Positions 1-8,223 of a DNA stretch of 64,000 bases are shown here, in pieces; the stretch's first letter is position 1; each line of letters starts with the position of its first letter. Below the pieces are notes generated by a model that saw nothing but the letters and a program-made list of their open reading frames with translations, ran no database searches and was not told the origin of the DNA. Position numbers and translations under genes: made by a program. The DNA comes from an uncultured Clostridia bacterium. Lineage in GTDB: Bacteria > Bacillota > Clostridia > TANB77 > CAG-465. The stretch is taken from NCBI GenBank assembly GCA_934169925.1, contig CAKPOO010000003.1:62001-126000 (forward strand), read 5' to 3'.

Positions 1-818
1 TTTTATTTTGTAGTGTAATTTTTGCAAAGACAGATATTTATTTAGATATGTCATCTAAGCAAAATTATATTTTAAGAACATATTATAACGTTAACACAAA
101 AAGTGGTGAAAGTGTTGAAAATACAATTGATATTAAAATTAAAGAATTAGAAGTTGATACTCGTTTTAAAGTAGAAGTAAATAAATTAAAAAAAGATGGA
201 ACTACTCAAAATGTGGCAACGTATTATTATTACACAAATCCAAGTAGTAGATATCTTTTAAAAGAAAATTTTGAAGATGATGTAATAGGTGTAAATATAA
301 AAATTAGTATACAAAAAGGAAGTTTGAATGTTGAAAATATTAATATAAATGGTAAAGAAAAAGCATATAATTATTTATTTTTACCAAATGATTTAATTGA
401 TAGATTATCTCAAAATTTACATAGAAATCAAAGTGAAAATGAAAGATTTTCTTTTATAGCTGATGCTTTTAAAATAATAACTTTAAATAAAACTAATTTC
501 ATATTTGGTGTAGGTGGTGAAGGATTTAAAAATTTATATCCTACATATAGAACATATATGTATAATTCTACTGAGGTTCATAGTAGTATAGTTCAAATAT
601 TTTTAGAGTCTGGTGTTTTAGGTTTTATTACTTTTTTACTTATTATGTTTTACTCATTAAAAGAGTTATTAAAAAGTAAAAATAGATTTTGGTTGTTGTT
701 TTTAGCTGTATACGCACATTTATTATTTGAACTTGATTTTTCGTATATGATAATTATATCAATTTTTGGAGTAATGCTTGCAACTTTCAAAAATATTGAG
801 ATAAAGGATGAATTTTAG
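1..818 (+). CDS. O-antigen ligase/polymerase-like protein, 3' part (5' end outside window)
   Basis: The reading frame is open from position 3 without a start codon, so this is the C-terminal part of a gene that begins upstream; the first ATG (48) is probably internal. About 150 residues of a soluble, probably extracytoplasmic loop are followed by a segment with HSSIVQIFLESGVLG and then two or three hydrophobic helices. A His followed by a Leu-x-x-x-E-x-G pattern is typical of the Wzy/WaaL O-antigen ligase fold, where the large loop joins or polymerises lipid-linked glycans at the outer face of the membrane. The glycan is unknown, and a cell-wall polysaccharide or teichoic-acid-like role is equally possible in a monoderm. 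The gene ends 80 bases before secG, which has its own promoter. Confidence 0.6.
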   Translation, partial: LFCSVIFAKTDIYLDMSSKQNYILRTYYNVNTKSGESVENTIDIKIKELEVDTRFKVEVNKLKKDGTTQNVATYYYYTNPSSRYLLKENFEDDVIGVNIKISIQKGSLNVENININGKEKAYNYLFLPNDLIDRLSQNLHRNQSENERFSFIADAFKIITLNKTNFIFGVGGEGFKNLYPTYRTYMYNSTEVHSSIVQIFLESGVLGFITFLLIMFYSLKELLKSKNRFWLLFLAVYAHLLFELDFSYMIIISIFGVMLATFKNIEIKDEF

Positions 819-829
819 CTTCTTTGTAC

Positions 830-858
830 TTGTTTTTTTTGTTTTAGTATGGTATAAT
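830..858 (+). promoter_or_regulatory. SigA-type promoter for secG-rnr
   Basis: A -35 TTGTTT (830-835) is separated by 17 bases from -10 TATAAT (853-858), which is preceded by TGG and so is an extended -10. It lies 40 bases before secG. Confidence 0.65.
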
Positions 859-898
859 CTTAGCATTATATAGTTAATTTGTCAGGAGGAAAAAGCAT

Positions 899-1135
899 AT
901 GGGTTGGTTAGATTTGACATGGTCAATAGCTACTGTTATAGTTGCAATTGTTCTAACAATTGTTATTATGTTACAAAATGAAAAAGGACCATCATCTTCA
1001 AATGGTAGTTCTAATACATTTTATGGAGCTAATAAATCAAAAACTTTAGATGGTGTTTTATCAAAATGGACAATTGCACTTGCAATTATATTTTGTATAT
1101 TGTGTGTATGTACAACAATTTCTATAATGCACTAA
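899..1135 (+). CDS. secG: Preprotein translocase subunit SecG
   Basis: This 78-residue protein has two membrane helices (about residues 8-25 and 57-77) joined by a Gly/Ser/Asn-rich loop. The helix-1 sequence ends VIMLQNEKGP, close to the family signature of a helix followed by LLQ-x-x-K. SecG is the accessory subunit of the SecYEG channel and assists SecA-driven export. Its position directly before rnr is the usual Bacillota arrangement. A strong AGGAGG site precedes the ATG. Length is normal for the family. Confidence 0.93.
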   Translation: MGWLDLTWSIATVIVAIVLTIVIMLQNEKGPSSSNGSSNTFYGANKSKTLDGVLSKWTIALAIIFCILCVCTTISIMH

Positions 1136-1159
1136 TATAAGTTTAGTTAAGGAGAAACT

Positions 1160-3391
1160 ATGAGTAAAAAATATCAAAATGATAATGTTTTGAAGCATAG
1201 TGACAAAGAATATTTTGACAAAAAGGAGACTATGTGCTCCTTTTTTTTAGAGTCAAATTATGTACCTATGACTTTAAAACAAATATGTAATATTTTACAA
1301 ATACCAAATAAGGATATTGTACTTTTAAATATGATTATAACTGATCTTGAAGAAAGTGGAGTTATATTTTGTGATGATAGTAAAAGATTTTGTGTTATTG
1401 ATGGAAAGAACTTTGTAAAAGGTATTTACCATGCAAAAAATTATAAATTTGGATTTTGTATTGATGGCATGTCAAATGATGTATATATAAAAAGAGAAGA
1501 TAATCTTTTTGCAATGGATAAAGATGAAGTTGTTGTAAAGATAACAAAACAAGAAAAAGATGGTATGTCAAAAGAGGGCAAAGTCGTTAAAATTCTAAAA
1601 AGGAATACTAAAAGAGTAATAGGGAAGTTTACAAAATCTAAAAATTTTGGATTTGTTGTTACATTAGAAAAGAAAATAGAAGATATATATATACCAAAAA
1701 AATATATAAATAATATAAAAGATGGAAGTTTTGTCGAAGTTGAATTTTTAAAATATCAAACTGCAAATTCGAAAGCTGAAGGAAAAATTATTGGAATAGT
1801 TGACACTAAAAAAATTGAACATCCGGAAGTTATAGCTATGTATAAATCATATGATTTAGATGAAAAAGAAGATTTTCCAGAGTTTGTAAAAGAAGAAGTT
1901 AAAAACATTCCAGATCATGTTTTAAAAAATGAGTTAAAAAATAGGGTAGATAGAAGAGATAAAAAAGTATTTACTATAGACTCAGAAGATGCTATGGATC
2001 TTGATGATGGTGTTTTTGTTAAAAAAGATAATGATAAATATATTTTATCTGTATATATAGCTGATGTAAGCCATTATGTAAAAGATTCTACATTCCTTGA
2101 TAAAGAGGCTATAAAACGTGGAACTAGTATATATATTCCTGGACGTGTTATTCCAATGCTTCCAAAGGAATTATCAAATGGCATTTGTAGTTTAAATGCA
2201 GGTGTTGATAGATTAGCTCTTGCAATTGATATAACTTATGATAAATCTGGTAATGTATTAGATTATGATATTTTTAAAGCTGTTATAAATGTTAATAAAA
2301 AAATGTCATATGATAAAGTATTTAAAGTATTAAACAATGAAGACGAAGTTGTTTTAAATGAATACAAAGATTATATAGATGATATTAAAGTAATGGCAGA
2401 ACTTGCAAGTATATTAAATAAAAAAAGAATAAGAGATGGAAGTATTACTTTTGATGTAAAAGAAACTAAGGTAATAGTAGATGAAAACTTTAATGTTACA
2501 GATGTAAAAGCTTATGAAAAGAATTTTGCAAATGATATAATAGAAGAATTTATGCTTGCTGCAAATATGACAATTGCTAAGAATTTTTATTTTATAGGGC
2601 TACCTTTTATATACAGAATTCATGAAAAACCAGATGAAGAAAGAATAAGGGAGTTAAATGAATTTTTAGCAAATTACAAAATAAGGATAAAAGCTGTAAA
2701 AAATGTACAACCCAAAACTTTATCATCAATTTTAGATGAGTTTAAAGATAATGAAAATAAAGATGTTTTATCATCAGTAATGTTAAGAACTTTAAAACTT
2801 GCAAAATATTCAGATGAATGTTTAGGGCATTTTGGACTTGCTGCAAAATATTATTGTCACTTTACCTCTCCAATAAGAAGGTATCCTGACTTATTTATAC
2901 ATAGAGTTATATCAGATTATATTGAGTATAATTCTCAAATACCTGAAAAATTACTTACAAAGTATGAAAATGATGCAAAAATTTATTCTGTTTCTTCATC
3001 TGAGGCAGAAAAGCAAGCAACAACAATTGAAAGAGATTTTGATTCATTATATGAAACTATATATATGCAACAATTTATTGGACAAGATTTTGATGGTATT
3101 GTATCATCTGTTACATCATTTGGAATGTTTGTAAAATTAGATAATACAGTTGAAGGTCTTGTACCATTTAATAATATCTTAATTGATGATTTTTTTGAAT
3201 ATGATGAAAATCTTAAAATTTTAATTGGAAGAAAAACAGGACGTACTTTTAAAATAGGAGATAAAGTAAAAGTAACACTTGTAAGAGCTGACAGTTTTGC
3301 AAAAGAAATTGATTTTGAAATAAGAGGTGAAAATGGAAATGAAAGAAAAAGAGAAGAAAAAAGTAGAAAAAAAGGTCGTAAAGAAAAATAA
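1160..3391 (+). CDS. rnr: Ribonuclease R
   Basis: This is a 743-residue 3'-5' exoribonuclease of the RNB family that degrades structured RNA and takes part in rRNA and tmRNA quality control. In order it shows an N-terminal winged-helix-like region, two cold-shock OB domains (about 85-230), the RNB catalytic core with the acidic cluster DSEDAMDLDD (about 273-283), a C-terminal S1 domain (about 630-715) and a basic Lys/Arg tail. An AAGGAG site lies just before the ATG, and the gene is 24 bases after secG. Its last 59 bases overlap the next gene, which suggests translational coupling. Family assignment is secure from motif order and length. Confidence 0.95.
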   Translation: MSKKYQNDNVLKHSDKEYFDKKETMCSFFLESNYVPMTLKQICNILQIPNKDIVLLNMIITDLEESGVIFCDDSKRFCVIDGKNFVKGIYHAKNYKFGFCIDGMSNDVYIKREDNLFAMDKDEVVVKITKQEKDGMSKEGKVVKILKRNTKRVIGKFTKSKNFGFVVTLEKKIEDIYIPKKYINNIKDGSFVEVEFLKYQTANSKAEGKIIGIVDTKKIEHPEVIAMYKSYDLDEKEDFPEFVKEEVKNIPDHVLKNELKNRVDRRDKKVFTIDSEDAMDLDDGVFVKKDNDKYILSVYIADVSHYVKDSTFLDKEAIKRGTSIYIPGRVIPMLPKELSNGICSLNAGVDRLALAIDITYDKSGNVLDYDIFKAVINVNKKMSYDKVFKVLNNEDEVVLNEYKDYIDDIKVMAELASILNKKRIRDGSITFDVKETKVIVDENFNVTDVKAYEKNFANDIIEEFMLAANMTIAKNFYFIGLPFIYRIHEKPDEERIRELNEFLANYKIRIKAVKNVQPKTLSSILDEFKDNENKDVLSSVMLRTLKLAKYSDECLGHFGLAAKYYCHFTSPIRRYPDLFIHRVISDYIEYNSQIPEKLLTKYENDAKIYSVSSSEAEKQATTIERDFDSLYETIYMQQFIGQDFDGIVSSVTSFGMFVKLDNTVEGLVPFNNILIDDFFEYDENLKILIGRKTGRTFKIGDKVKVTLVRADSFAKEIDFEIRGENGNERKREEKSRKKGRKEK

Positions 3392-3986
3392 GTTTATAGA
3401 AAAATTAAAAAAATTTTGTAAATTTTATAAAAAAGATATATTAAAAATAGCAACTATTTTTTATGCGGCAACACTTATTATATTTACTTTTATGATAATG
3501 AAAAAATTGTCTACATATGATGTATCTAAAGTTGGAGATTTTTCTAATATAGAAAAGCAGACTTTAAATAAAATTACTTTTATAAAACAACTATTTTTAG
3601 TATCATTTCCATCAATTTTAATTACTTTTATTTTAGCATTTGTACCATATTTAAAATTGCAATTTATAACACCAATTGTATATAGCTACATTACTACAAA
3701 TCAAATGTTTAATGTATTTAAAAGCACAAGTACAAGTAATAATGTTAATTTAATGACAATAGGTAGTGTTATAATAATACTTTCAATTTCTATTATGTGT
3801 GCTATTAGTTTTAATTTAAGTAAAGTAATTGAAAGTAATAGAAAATTAAAAAGTAATAAAGCAAAAAAAGAAAAATTACATGATGATAAAAAAATAGAAA
3901 AAATTTCATTTGATAAAGAAAATTTTAAATTAATAGTTATTGTAATTATTTTAAATATAATAGGTACAATTGTATATATAGCTTAA
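3333..3986 (+). CDS. Unknown four-helix membrane protein
   Basis: I do not recognise this protein of about 217 residues. It begins with a highly charged Lys/Glu stretch, which is the shifted-frame reading of the basic tail of rnr. Four hydrophobic segments follow: ILKIATIFYAATLIIFTFMI, a segment around LVSFPSILITFILAFVPYL, one around LMTIGSVIIILSISIMCAISF, and a C-terminal VIVIILNIIGTIVYIA. A Lys-rich cytoplasmic loop precedes the last helix. The start chosen is ATG 3333, five bases after a GAGG site inside rnr; GTG 3327 lies within that site and ATG 3339 is an alternative. It sits between rnr and trmB in the same direction, so it is probably co-transcribed. Confidence 0.6.
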   Translation: MEMKEKEKKKVEKKVVKKNKFIEKLKKFCKFYKKDILKIATIFYAATLIIFTFMIMKKLSTYDVSKVGDFSNIEKQTLNKITFIKQLFLVSFPSILITFILAFVPYLKLQFITPIVYSYITTNQMFNVFKSTSTSNNVNLMTIGSVIIILSISIMCAISFNLSKVIESNRKLKSNKAKKEKLHDDKKIEKISFDKENFKLIVIVIILNIIGTIVYIA

Positions 3987-4003
3987 TTTAGTAGGAGTTT
4001 ATT

Positions 4004-4651
4004 ATGAGAATGAGAAATAACAAAAATGCTTTATATGATTTGGAAGCATTTGAAAAATATGTATCTGGTAAAGAAAAGATACAAGAAATATTAAAAAAAG
4101 AAGAAAATAAAAATAAAAAAATATTTTTAGAAATTGGTATGGGAAAAGGTGATTTTATAACTGCACTTGCAAGAAATTATCCTGATAATATATATATTGG
4201 AGTAGAACTTAATAAATCAGTTCTTGCAATTGCATGTAAAAAGTTAACTAAGTATGAACAAGATAATAATATAAAACTTAACAATTTATACCTTATGTCT
4301 TTTGATGCTATTACACTTACTGATATATTTGAAAAAAATCAAATTGAGAAAATATATTTAAATTTTAGTGATCCTTGGCCTAAGAAAAGACATGTTAAAA
4401 GAAGACTTACATATAAAGATTTCTTAAGTTTATATAAACAAGTTTTAAAAGAACATGGTGAAATTGAATTTAAAACTGATAATAGGGGACTTTTTGAATA
4501 TAGTTTGGTTAGTATTCAAAACTTTGGATCTACTTTTAAAGAGGTATATTTAGATCTTCATAAAGTTGAAAATATAGAAAACTTTGAGACAGAATATGAA
4601 CAAAAATTTTCAAAACTTGGTCCTATTTACAAAATAGTTTTTGAAATATAA
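4004..4651 (+). CDS. trmB: tRNA (guanine-N7-)-methyltransferase
   Basis: This 215-residue SAM-dependent enzyme makes m7G46 in the tRNA variable loop. The SAM-binding loop LEIGMGKGDF lies near residues 41-50. The family signature FSDPWPKKRHVKRR lies near 120-135 and holds the catalytic and substrate-binding Asp and basic residues. A later FKTDNRGLFEYS motif (about 157-168) is also typical. Size and motif order match TrmB. It has a GTAGGAG ribosome site and is followed directly by a shared terminator with the convergent fhs gene. Confidence 0.95.
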   Translation: MRMRNNKNALYDLEAFEKYVSGKEKIQEILKKEENKNKKIFLEIGMGKGDFITALARNYPDNIYIGVELNKSVLAIACKKLTKYEQDNNIKLNNLYLMSFDAITLTDIFEKNQIEKIYLNFSDPWPKKRHVKRRLTYKDFLSLYKQVLKEHGEIEFKTDNRGLFEYSLVSIQNFGSTFKEVYLDLHKVENIENFETEYEQKFSKLGPIYKIVFEI

Positions 4652-4671
4652 GATATAAAATAAAATAAAAT

Positions 4672-4710
4672 AAAAACTCTTTGTTAAAATTTCTAACAAA
4701 GAGTTTTTTA
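4672..4710. terminator. Bidirectional terminator between trmB and fhs
   Basis: A perfect 15-bp stem (4672-4686 pairs with 4694-4708) encloses a 7-base loop. It has T-runs on the right and A-runs on the left, so it can stop transcription of both convergent genes. Confidence 0.92.
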
Positions 4711-4711
4711 T

Positions 4712-6283
4712 TTAGAAATTTTCAAAATTAGGGGTTTTAGGAAGGCCTGGCATAGTTAATACTTTTCCCATGTATATTGTTATAAAACCTGCACCAGAAT
4801 TTAAACGTACATCAGTAACACTTACTTGAAAATTTTTAGGTGTACCTAATAAATCTTTATTATCAGAAAAAGATAGTGGTGTTTTTGCAATACATATAGG
4901 TAAATTAGAAAAATTAAGTTTTGTAATATTAGAAATTTTTTCTTTAGCTTCCTTTGTATATTTTACACTTGCCCCCTTATATATTTTAGTAACAATTTTA
5001 TATACTTTTTCCTCAATACTATCTTCTAAATTGTATGGGAATAGTATATCTTTTTCTTTAGTTTGATTATCTAAAATATCAAGTATTGTATTTGCAAGAT
5101 CTATTACGCCTAAACTACCTTCATTAAAACAATTTGAAGTTACGCATTTAACATCTTGTTTTAAACAAAAATCTTTTACAAATTGTATATCATATTCATT
5201 ATCAAGATCAAATTTATTTATACAAACGACAACATCTAAATTAAAACTTTTAATATTTTCAATATGTCTTTTTAAATTGAAAATTCCAATATTTAAATTA
5301 TCTTTACCGTTATATTTTAATGCTCTTATACTTGTAACAAGTACAACCACATCAGGTTTTATATCATTATTTCTACATTTTATATCAATAAATTTTTCAA
5401 AGCCAAGATCTGCTCCAAAACCTGCCTCAGTTACAACAAAATCAGAAAGTTTTAACGCTGTTTTTGTTGCAATAATGCTATTGCAACCATGTGCTATATT
5501 TGCAAAAGGTCCAAGATGTACAATTGCAGGAGTATTTTCTGATGTTTGGACTAAATTTGGACTTAATACATCTTTGGTAAGAGCAAGTACTGCATTAGTA
5601 ATTTTAAGATCTTTTAAATAAATTGGAGTATTGGTAAGGGAATAGGCAATAATCATTTTATCCAACTTATTTTTTAATTCTTCTTTTGAATTACTAAGAC
5701 AAAATATTGCCATAAGTTCAGATGCAACGGTTAGTTCAAAAGATGTATTAATATTTTTCTTTTTTAATATACCATCATTAGAAATAGCAATATTTCTTAA
5801 AGCTCTATCATTCATATCAATAACCCTTTTAATACAAATATTATTTTCATCAATATTTAAAGCGTTACCTTGGAATATATGATTTGAAATAGCAGCACAA
5901 ATTAAATTATTTGCAGAAGTTATTGCATGAAAATCACCATTAAAATGAAGATTTATATCTTCTTGTGGTTCAACAGTTGATTTTCCTCCACCAATAGCAC
6001 CACCTTTTATTCCAAATACAGGACCTAAAGAAGGTTCTCTTAATACACAAATACTACTTTTATTTAACTTATTTAAAGCCATTGAAAGTCCTATTGTTTG
6101 TGTAGTTTTTCCCTCACCAAAAGGTGTTGGATTAGTTGCAGTTACTAAGATAAGTTTTCCATTTTTTTTATTATTTAATGTAGAATAATAATTAGAATCA
6201 ATTTTTGCTTTATATTTTCCATAATTTTCAACGTAATTTTCATCTATATTTAATTTATTTTCAATATCAACAATATTTTGCAT
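4712..6283 (-). CDS. fhs: Formate--tetrahydrofolate ligase
   Basis: This 523-residue enzyme makes 10-formyl-THF from formate, THF and ATP in one-carbon metabolism, including the methyl branch of acetogenesis. The nucleotide-binding loop PTPFGEGKTT lies near residues 52-61, followed by the family segment LREPSLGPVFGIKGGA. The C-terminus reaches MPGLPKTPN, after which most family members continue for about a dozen more residues, so this copy is slightly short at the end. The N-terminal leader is also shorter than the usual approximately 555 residues. All core motifs are present, so it is probably active. An AGGTG site lies just before the ATG. Confidence 0.94.
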   Translation of the reverse strand: MQNIVDIENKLNIDENYVENYGKYKAKIDSNYYSTLNNKKNGKLILVTATNPTPFGEGKTTQTIGLSMALNKLNKSSICVLREPSLGPVFGIKGGAIGGGKSTVEPQEDINLHFNGDFHAITSANNLICAAISNHIFQGNALNIDENNICIKRVIDMNDRALRNIAISNDGILKKKNINTSFELTVASELMAIFCLSNSKEELKNKLDKMIIAYSLTNTPIYLKDLKITNAVLALTKDVLSPNLVQTSENTPAIVHLGPFANIAHGCNSIIATKTALKLSDFVVTEAGFGADLGFEKFIDIKCRNNDIKPDVVVLVTSIRALKYNGKDNLNIGIFNLKRHIENIKSFNLDVVVCINKFDLDNEYDIQFVKDFCLKQDVKCVTSNCFNEGSLGVIDLANTILDILDNQTKEKDILFPYNLEDSIEEKVYKIVTKIYKGASVKYTKEAKEKISNITKLNFSNLPICIAKTPLSFSDNKDLLGTPKNFQVSVTDVRLNSGAGFITIYMGKVLTMPGLPKTPNFENF

Positions 6284-6302
6284 AAGTTTATCACCTAAAA
6301 GT

Positions 6303-6331
6303 ATTATATCATATGAATAAAAAATTTAAAA
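6303..6331 (-). promoter_or_regulatory. Promoter for fhs
   Basis: On the minus strand an extended -10, TGA-TATAAT (+ strand 6303-6311), lies 20 bases before the fhs start. The -35 is weak (TTTTAA at a 17-base spacing). Confidence 0.5.
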
Positions 6332-6363
6332 CTAATATATTAAATATAAATTTTTATTTTATA

Positions 6364-6392
6364 TTGAAATTTTATTTGATTCATAGTATAAT
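6364..6392 (+). promoter_or_regulatory. SigA-type promoter for the 6416 gene
   Basis: TTGAAA (6364-6369), a 17-base spacer and TATAAT (6387-6392) form a near-consensus promoter 24 bases before the ATG at 6416. It is divergent from the fhs promoter. Confidence 0.8.
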
Positions 6393-6415
6393 TTATCTTG
6401 TTTCAAGGTGATTAT

Positions 6416-6895
6416 ATGTTAATAGATGTAGAAAAAATGAGAATGTTAAGAAATGATAATCCTGAAATGAAATTTAAGTTATTAAGACCAAATATAGAAA
6501 GATTTTTTAGAGATTACATTTATTATTTTAATATTTATGATAGAACAGAACTTATTATAGATTCAGGGTATTTACCATATCATTATTTAGATGAAGCTGT
6601 TTTAAGAAAAGTAATTCATTTATTAGAAGATGAATTAGGTTATAACATAATAATAATGAAAACAACAAATACTGCACAAATAGGTTATCAAAAAGGTGAT
6701 CTTATAAATATAAGATTATTTGATAGATTAAATACAACAGCAAAAGAGGTTGATGATTATTTTAATATAAAAATGTTTCAACCACTTTATTCATCTTTTC
6801 ATAATTTTGATAATATTAATGGTAATAAGAAAGATGTAAAATCATATTTATCATGTCTTAATACTGGTGCAAATTTATTGCCTGAGGGTAAATAA
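6416..6895 (+). CDS. Unknown 159-aa soluble protein
   Basis: I do not recognise a family. The protein has no membrane segment or signal peptide and a mixed alpha/beta appearance. Notable features are a charged N-terminus (LIDVEKMRMLRNDNP) and a segment LLEDELGYNIIIMKTTNTAQIGY. The chosen start is ATG 6416, six bases after AAGGTG; an in-frame TTG at 6398 would lie upstream of the ribosome site. It has a strong promoter of its own and is followed 18 bases later by the PAP2 gene, so the two are probably co-transcribed. It looks like a conserved small cytoplasmic protein, but no function can be given from sequence alone. Confidence 0.65.
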   Translation: MLIDVEKMRMLRNDNPEMKFKLLRPNIERFFRDYIYYFNIYDRTELIIDSGYLPYHYLDEAVLRKVIHLLEDELGYNIIIMKTTNTAQIGYQKGDLINIRLFDRLNTTAKEVDDYFNIKMFQPLYSSFHNFDNINGNKKDVKSYLSCLNTGANLLPEGK

Positions 6896-6913
6896 AAAAG
6901 AAAGAGGGATTGT

Positions 6914-7546
6914 ATGAAAAAGAATGAAAAAATAGCATTAGTAGTAGTTTTAATATTAATAGCTATATTTGCTTGTATAACTGCTTTTGTAAAACTTAAT
7001 ATTGGAAATGAATTTGAATTAAAAATGTATAATTTTATAAATGCTCCTTGGTCTGATACAGCTACAAAAGTAATTACAATTATTACAAACATAATTGGAA
7101 AATATGTACTTGCAGCAATAGTTGTTGTATCTTTAATATTTAAAAAATCAAGAATTAAATTTACAGTTCCAATGATTTTTTCTGTTGGAGGAGCTGTAGT
7201 TGTAAAAGAAATTTTTAAACATATTGTAAAAAGACCAAGACCAACAATATTACCACTTGCAGTAGAAGATGGTTTTAGTTTTCCAAGTGGTCACGCTGCA
7301 ATTGCTGCAGCACTTGCAGTTACATTAATTTATTTTATATGTAAAAATATGAAAAATGGTGCACTAAGAAATACTTTATTAGTACTTGTAGTGTTATTCC
7401 CATTTGTTATCTCATTTACAAGAGTATATTTAGGTGTTCATTATTTCTTTGATGTAACAGCAGGATTACTTGTTGGTGTAGGTTCTGCAATTGCTTGTAA
7501 TACAGTAATAAATAGATTTATATATAAAGAAAATGAAGATAAGTAG
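6914..7546 (+). CDS. PAP2-family membrane phosphatase
   Basis: This 210-residue integral membrane protein has about six hydrophobic helices and the three phosphatidic-acid phosphatase signature motifs: KRPRP near residues 107-111, SFPSGHA near 120-126 and RVYLGVHYFFD near 169-179. The conserved Arg, Ser-Gly-His and Arg-x5-His-x3-Asp residues are all present. The family includes undecaprenyl-diphosphate phosphatases (PgpB/YbjG/BcrC-like) and lipid phosphate phosphatases; the exact substrate cannot be told from the sequence. Undecaprenyl-PP recycling for wall synthesis is the most likely role. A hairpin terminator overlaps the stop codon. Confidence 0.85.
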   Translation: MKKNEKIALVVVLILIAIFACITAFVKLNIGNEFELKMYNFINAPWSDTATKVITIITNIIGKYVLAAIVVVSLIFKKSRIKFTVPMIFSVGGAVVVKEIFKHIVKRPRPTILPLAVEDGFSFPSGHAAIAAALAVTLIYFICKNMKNGALRNTLLVLVVLFPFVISFTRVYLGVHYFFDVTAGLLVGVGSAIACNTVINRFIYKENEDK

Positions 7547-7563
7547 AAATACTTATCTTTTAT
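7537..7563 (+). terminator. Hairpin terminator overlapping the PAP2 stop codon
   Basis: AGATAAGTA (7537-7545) pairs with TACTTATCT (7550-7558) around a 4-base loop and is followed by a T-rich stretch. No separate promoter is visible for the tRNA that starts five bases later, so some read-through is likely. Confidence 0.7.
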
Positions 7564-7567
7564 ATAT

Positions 7568-7642
7568 TGGGATATCGCCAAGTGGTAAGGCATCGGACTC
7601 TGACTCCGACATTCGTAAGTTCGAATCTTACTATCCCAGCCA
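7568..7642 (+). tRNA. tRNA-Gln (anticodon CTG)
   Basis: This 75-base cloverleaf has acceptor stem TGGGATA (7568-7574) pairing with TATCCCA (7632-7638). The anticodon stem TCGGA/TCCGA carries loop CTCTGAC, giving anticodon CTG. The T-arm GTAAG/CTTAC has loop TTCGAAT. A genomically encoded CCA ends at 7642. The anticodon reads CAG, a rare codon in such AT-rich genes. Confidence 0.95.
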
Positions 7643-7660
7643 ATATAAAAATAATAATAT

Positions 7661-7713
7661 AAAATGTGAAACAAATTCGATAAAAATATCAAAGAAAAGT
7701 TTCACATTTTTTA
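7661..7713 (+). terminator. Terminator downstream of tRNA-Gln
   Basis: AAAATGTGAAAC (7661-7672) pairs perfectly with GTTTCACATTTT (7699-7710) over a 26-base loop that has a small inner hairpin. A T-rich tail follows. Confidence 0.7.
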
Positions 7714-7746
7714 TTTCTTTGCAAAGGAAAAGTTTAGTTTAATTAA

Positions 7747-7775
7747 TTGTAATGTCATATAAAATATGATATAAT
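7747..7775 (+). promoter_or_regulatory. Promoter for the 57-aa small protein
   Basis: TTGTAA (7747-7752) is separated by 17 bases from TATAAT (7770-7775), which is preceded by TGA (extended -10). Transcription from here would give a leader of about 95 bases before the ORF at 7876. Confidence 0.7.
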
Positions 7776-7799
7776 GCGCCATAGGACTTTATATACAAG

Positions 7800-7840
7800 T
7801 AGCCCTTACCAAATTTGGAGGGCGTTATGTCCTCCAAAAC
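7800..7840 (+). promoter_or_regulatory. Structured 5' leader with competing hairpins
   Basis: TTTGGAGG (7814-7821) pairs perfectly with CCTCCAAA (7831-7838) around a 9-base loop. The same GGAGGGC segment can instead pair with the upstream GCCCT (7802-7806), so two mutually exclusive structures are possible. The patch is noticeably G/C-rich compared with its surroundings. I do not recognise a known riboswitch class. It lies between a promoter and the small ORF at 7876 and may act as a leader regulator or be part of a small RNA. Confidence 0.45.
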
Positions 7841-7875
7841 ATGTAAACATTAAAAAATGAATAAGGAGGAAAAAA

Positions 7876-8049
7876 ATGAGTTCATTGTCACAAATTGCAC
7901 TTGCAAGAATGTTAGGAGTTGACGGTGGTTTGTCTGATCATGTATTACCTAAGGAAATGAATAAAACAATAGACCGTATGTCTGGCAGAGATAATGATAA
8001 AAAATCTGAGAAGAATGACAGAAAAAATAATTCAAATCCATATAGGTAG
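7876..8049 (+). CDS. Small 57-aa hypothetical protein
   Basis: This short ORF begins at ATG 7876 behind a perfect AAGGAGG site six bases upstream and ends at TAG 8047-8049. The product starts MSSLSQIALARMLGVDGG and ends with a very hydrophilic Lys/Asp/Asn-rich tail ending NSNPYR. It has no membrane segment or signal peptide. A promoter, a structured leader and a strong downstream terminator frame it as a one-gene transcription unit, which supports real expression. I do not recognise the family. The N-terminal helix could be a protein-binding segment. Confidence 0.65.
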   Translation: MSSLSQIALARMLGVDGGLSDHVLPKEMNKTIDRMSGRDNDKKSEKNDRKNNSNPYR

Positions 8050-8067
8050 AATTTAAAAAAGCAGTCA

Positions 8068-8110
8068 AAAGAACGTGAAGAATTTATTTCTTTACGTTCT
8101 TTAATTTTTT
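8068..8110 (+). terminator. Terminator after the small ORF
   Basis: A 13-bp stem (8068-8080 with 8090-8102, one G-U pair) is followed by AATTTTTT. Confidence 0.85.
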
Positions 8111-8157
8111 GTAGTGCTTTTTTATTGCTATTTTAATCACTTTATGTAGAAAATAAT

Positions 8158-8186
8158 TTGACTTTTTAGCAATATGATTATATAAT
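8158..8186 (+). promoter_or_regulatory. Promoter for the SNF2-family helicase gene
   Basis: TTGACT (8158-8163), a 17-base spacer and TATAAT (8181-8186) lie 38 bases before the ATG at 8224. Confidence 0.8.
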
Positions 8187-8223
8187 TTATACTTAGGAAA
8201 AAAGAAAAAAATGAGGTAGAAAA

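Noticed and set aside
7441..7692. Minus-strand ORF over the PAP2 end and tRNA-Gln
   Set aside because: It covers a clear tRNA and the PAP2 coding end, has no ribosome site and no family resemblance.
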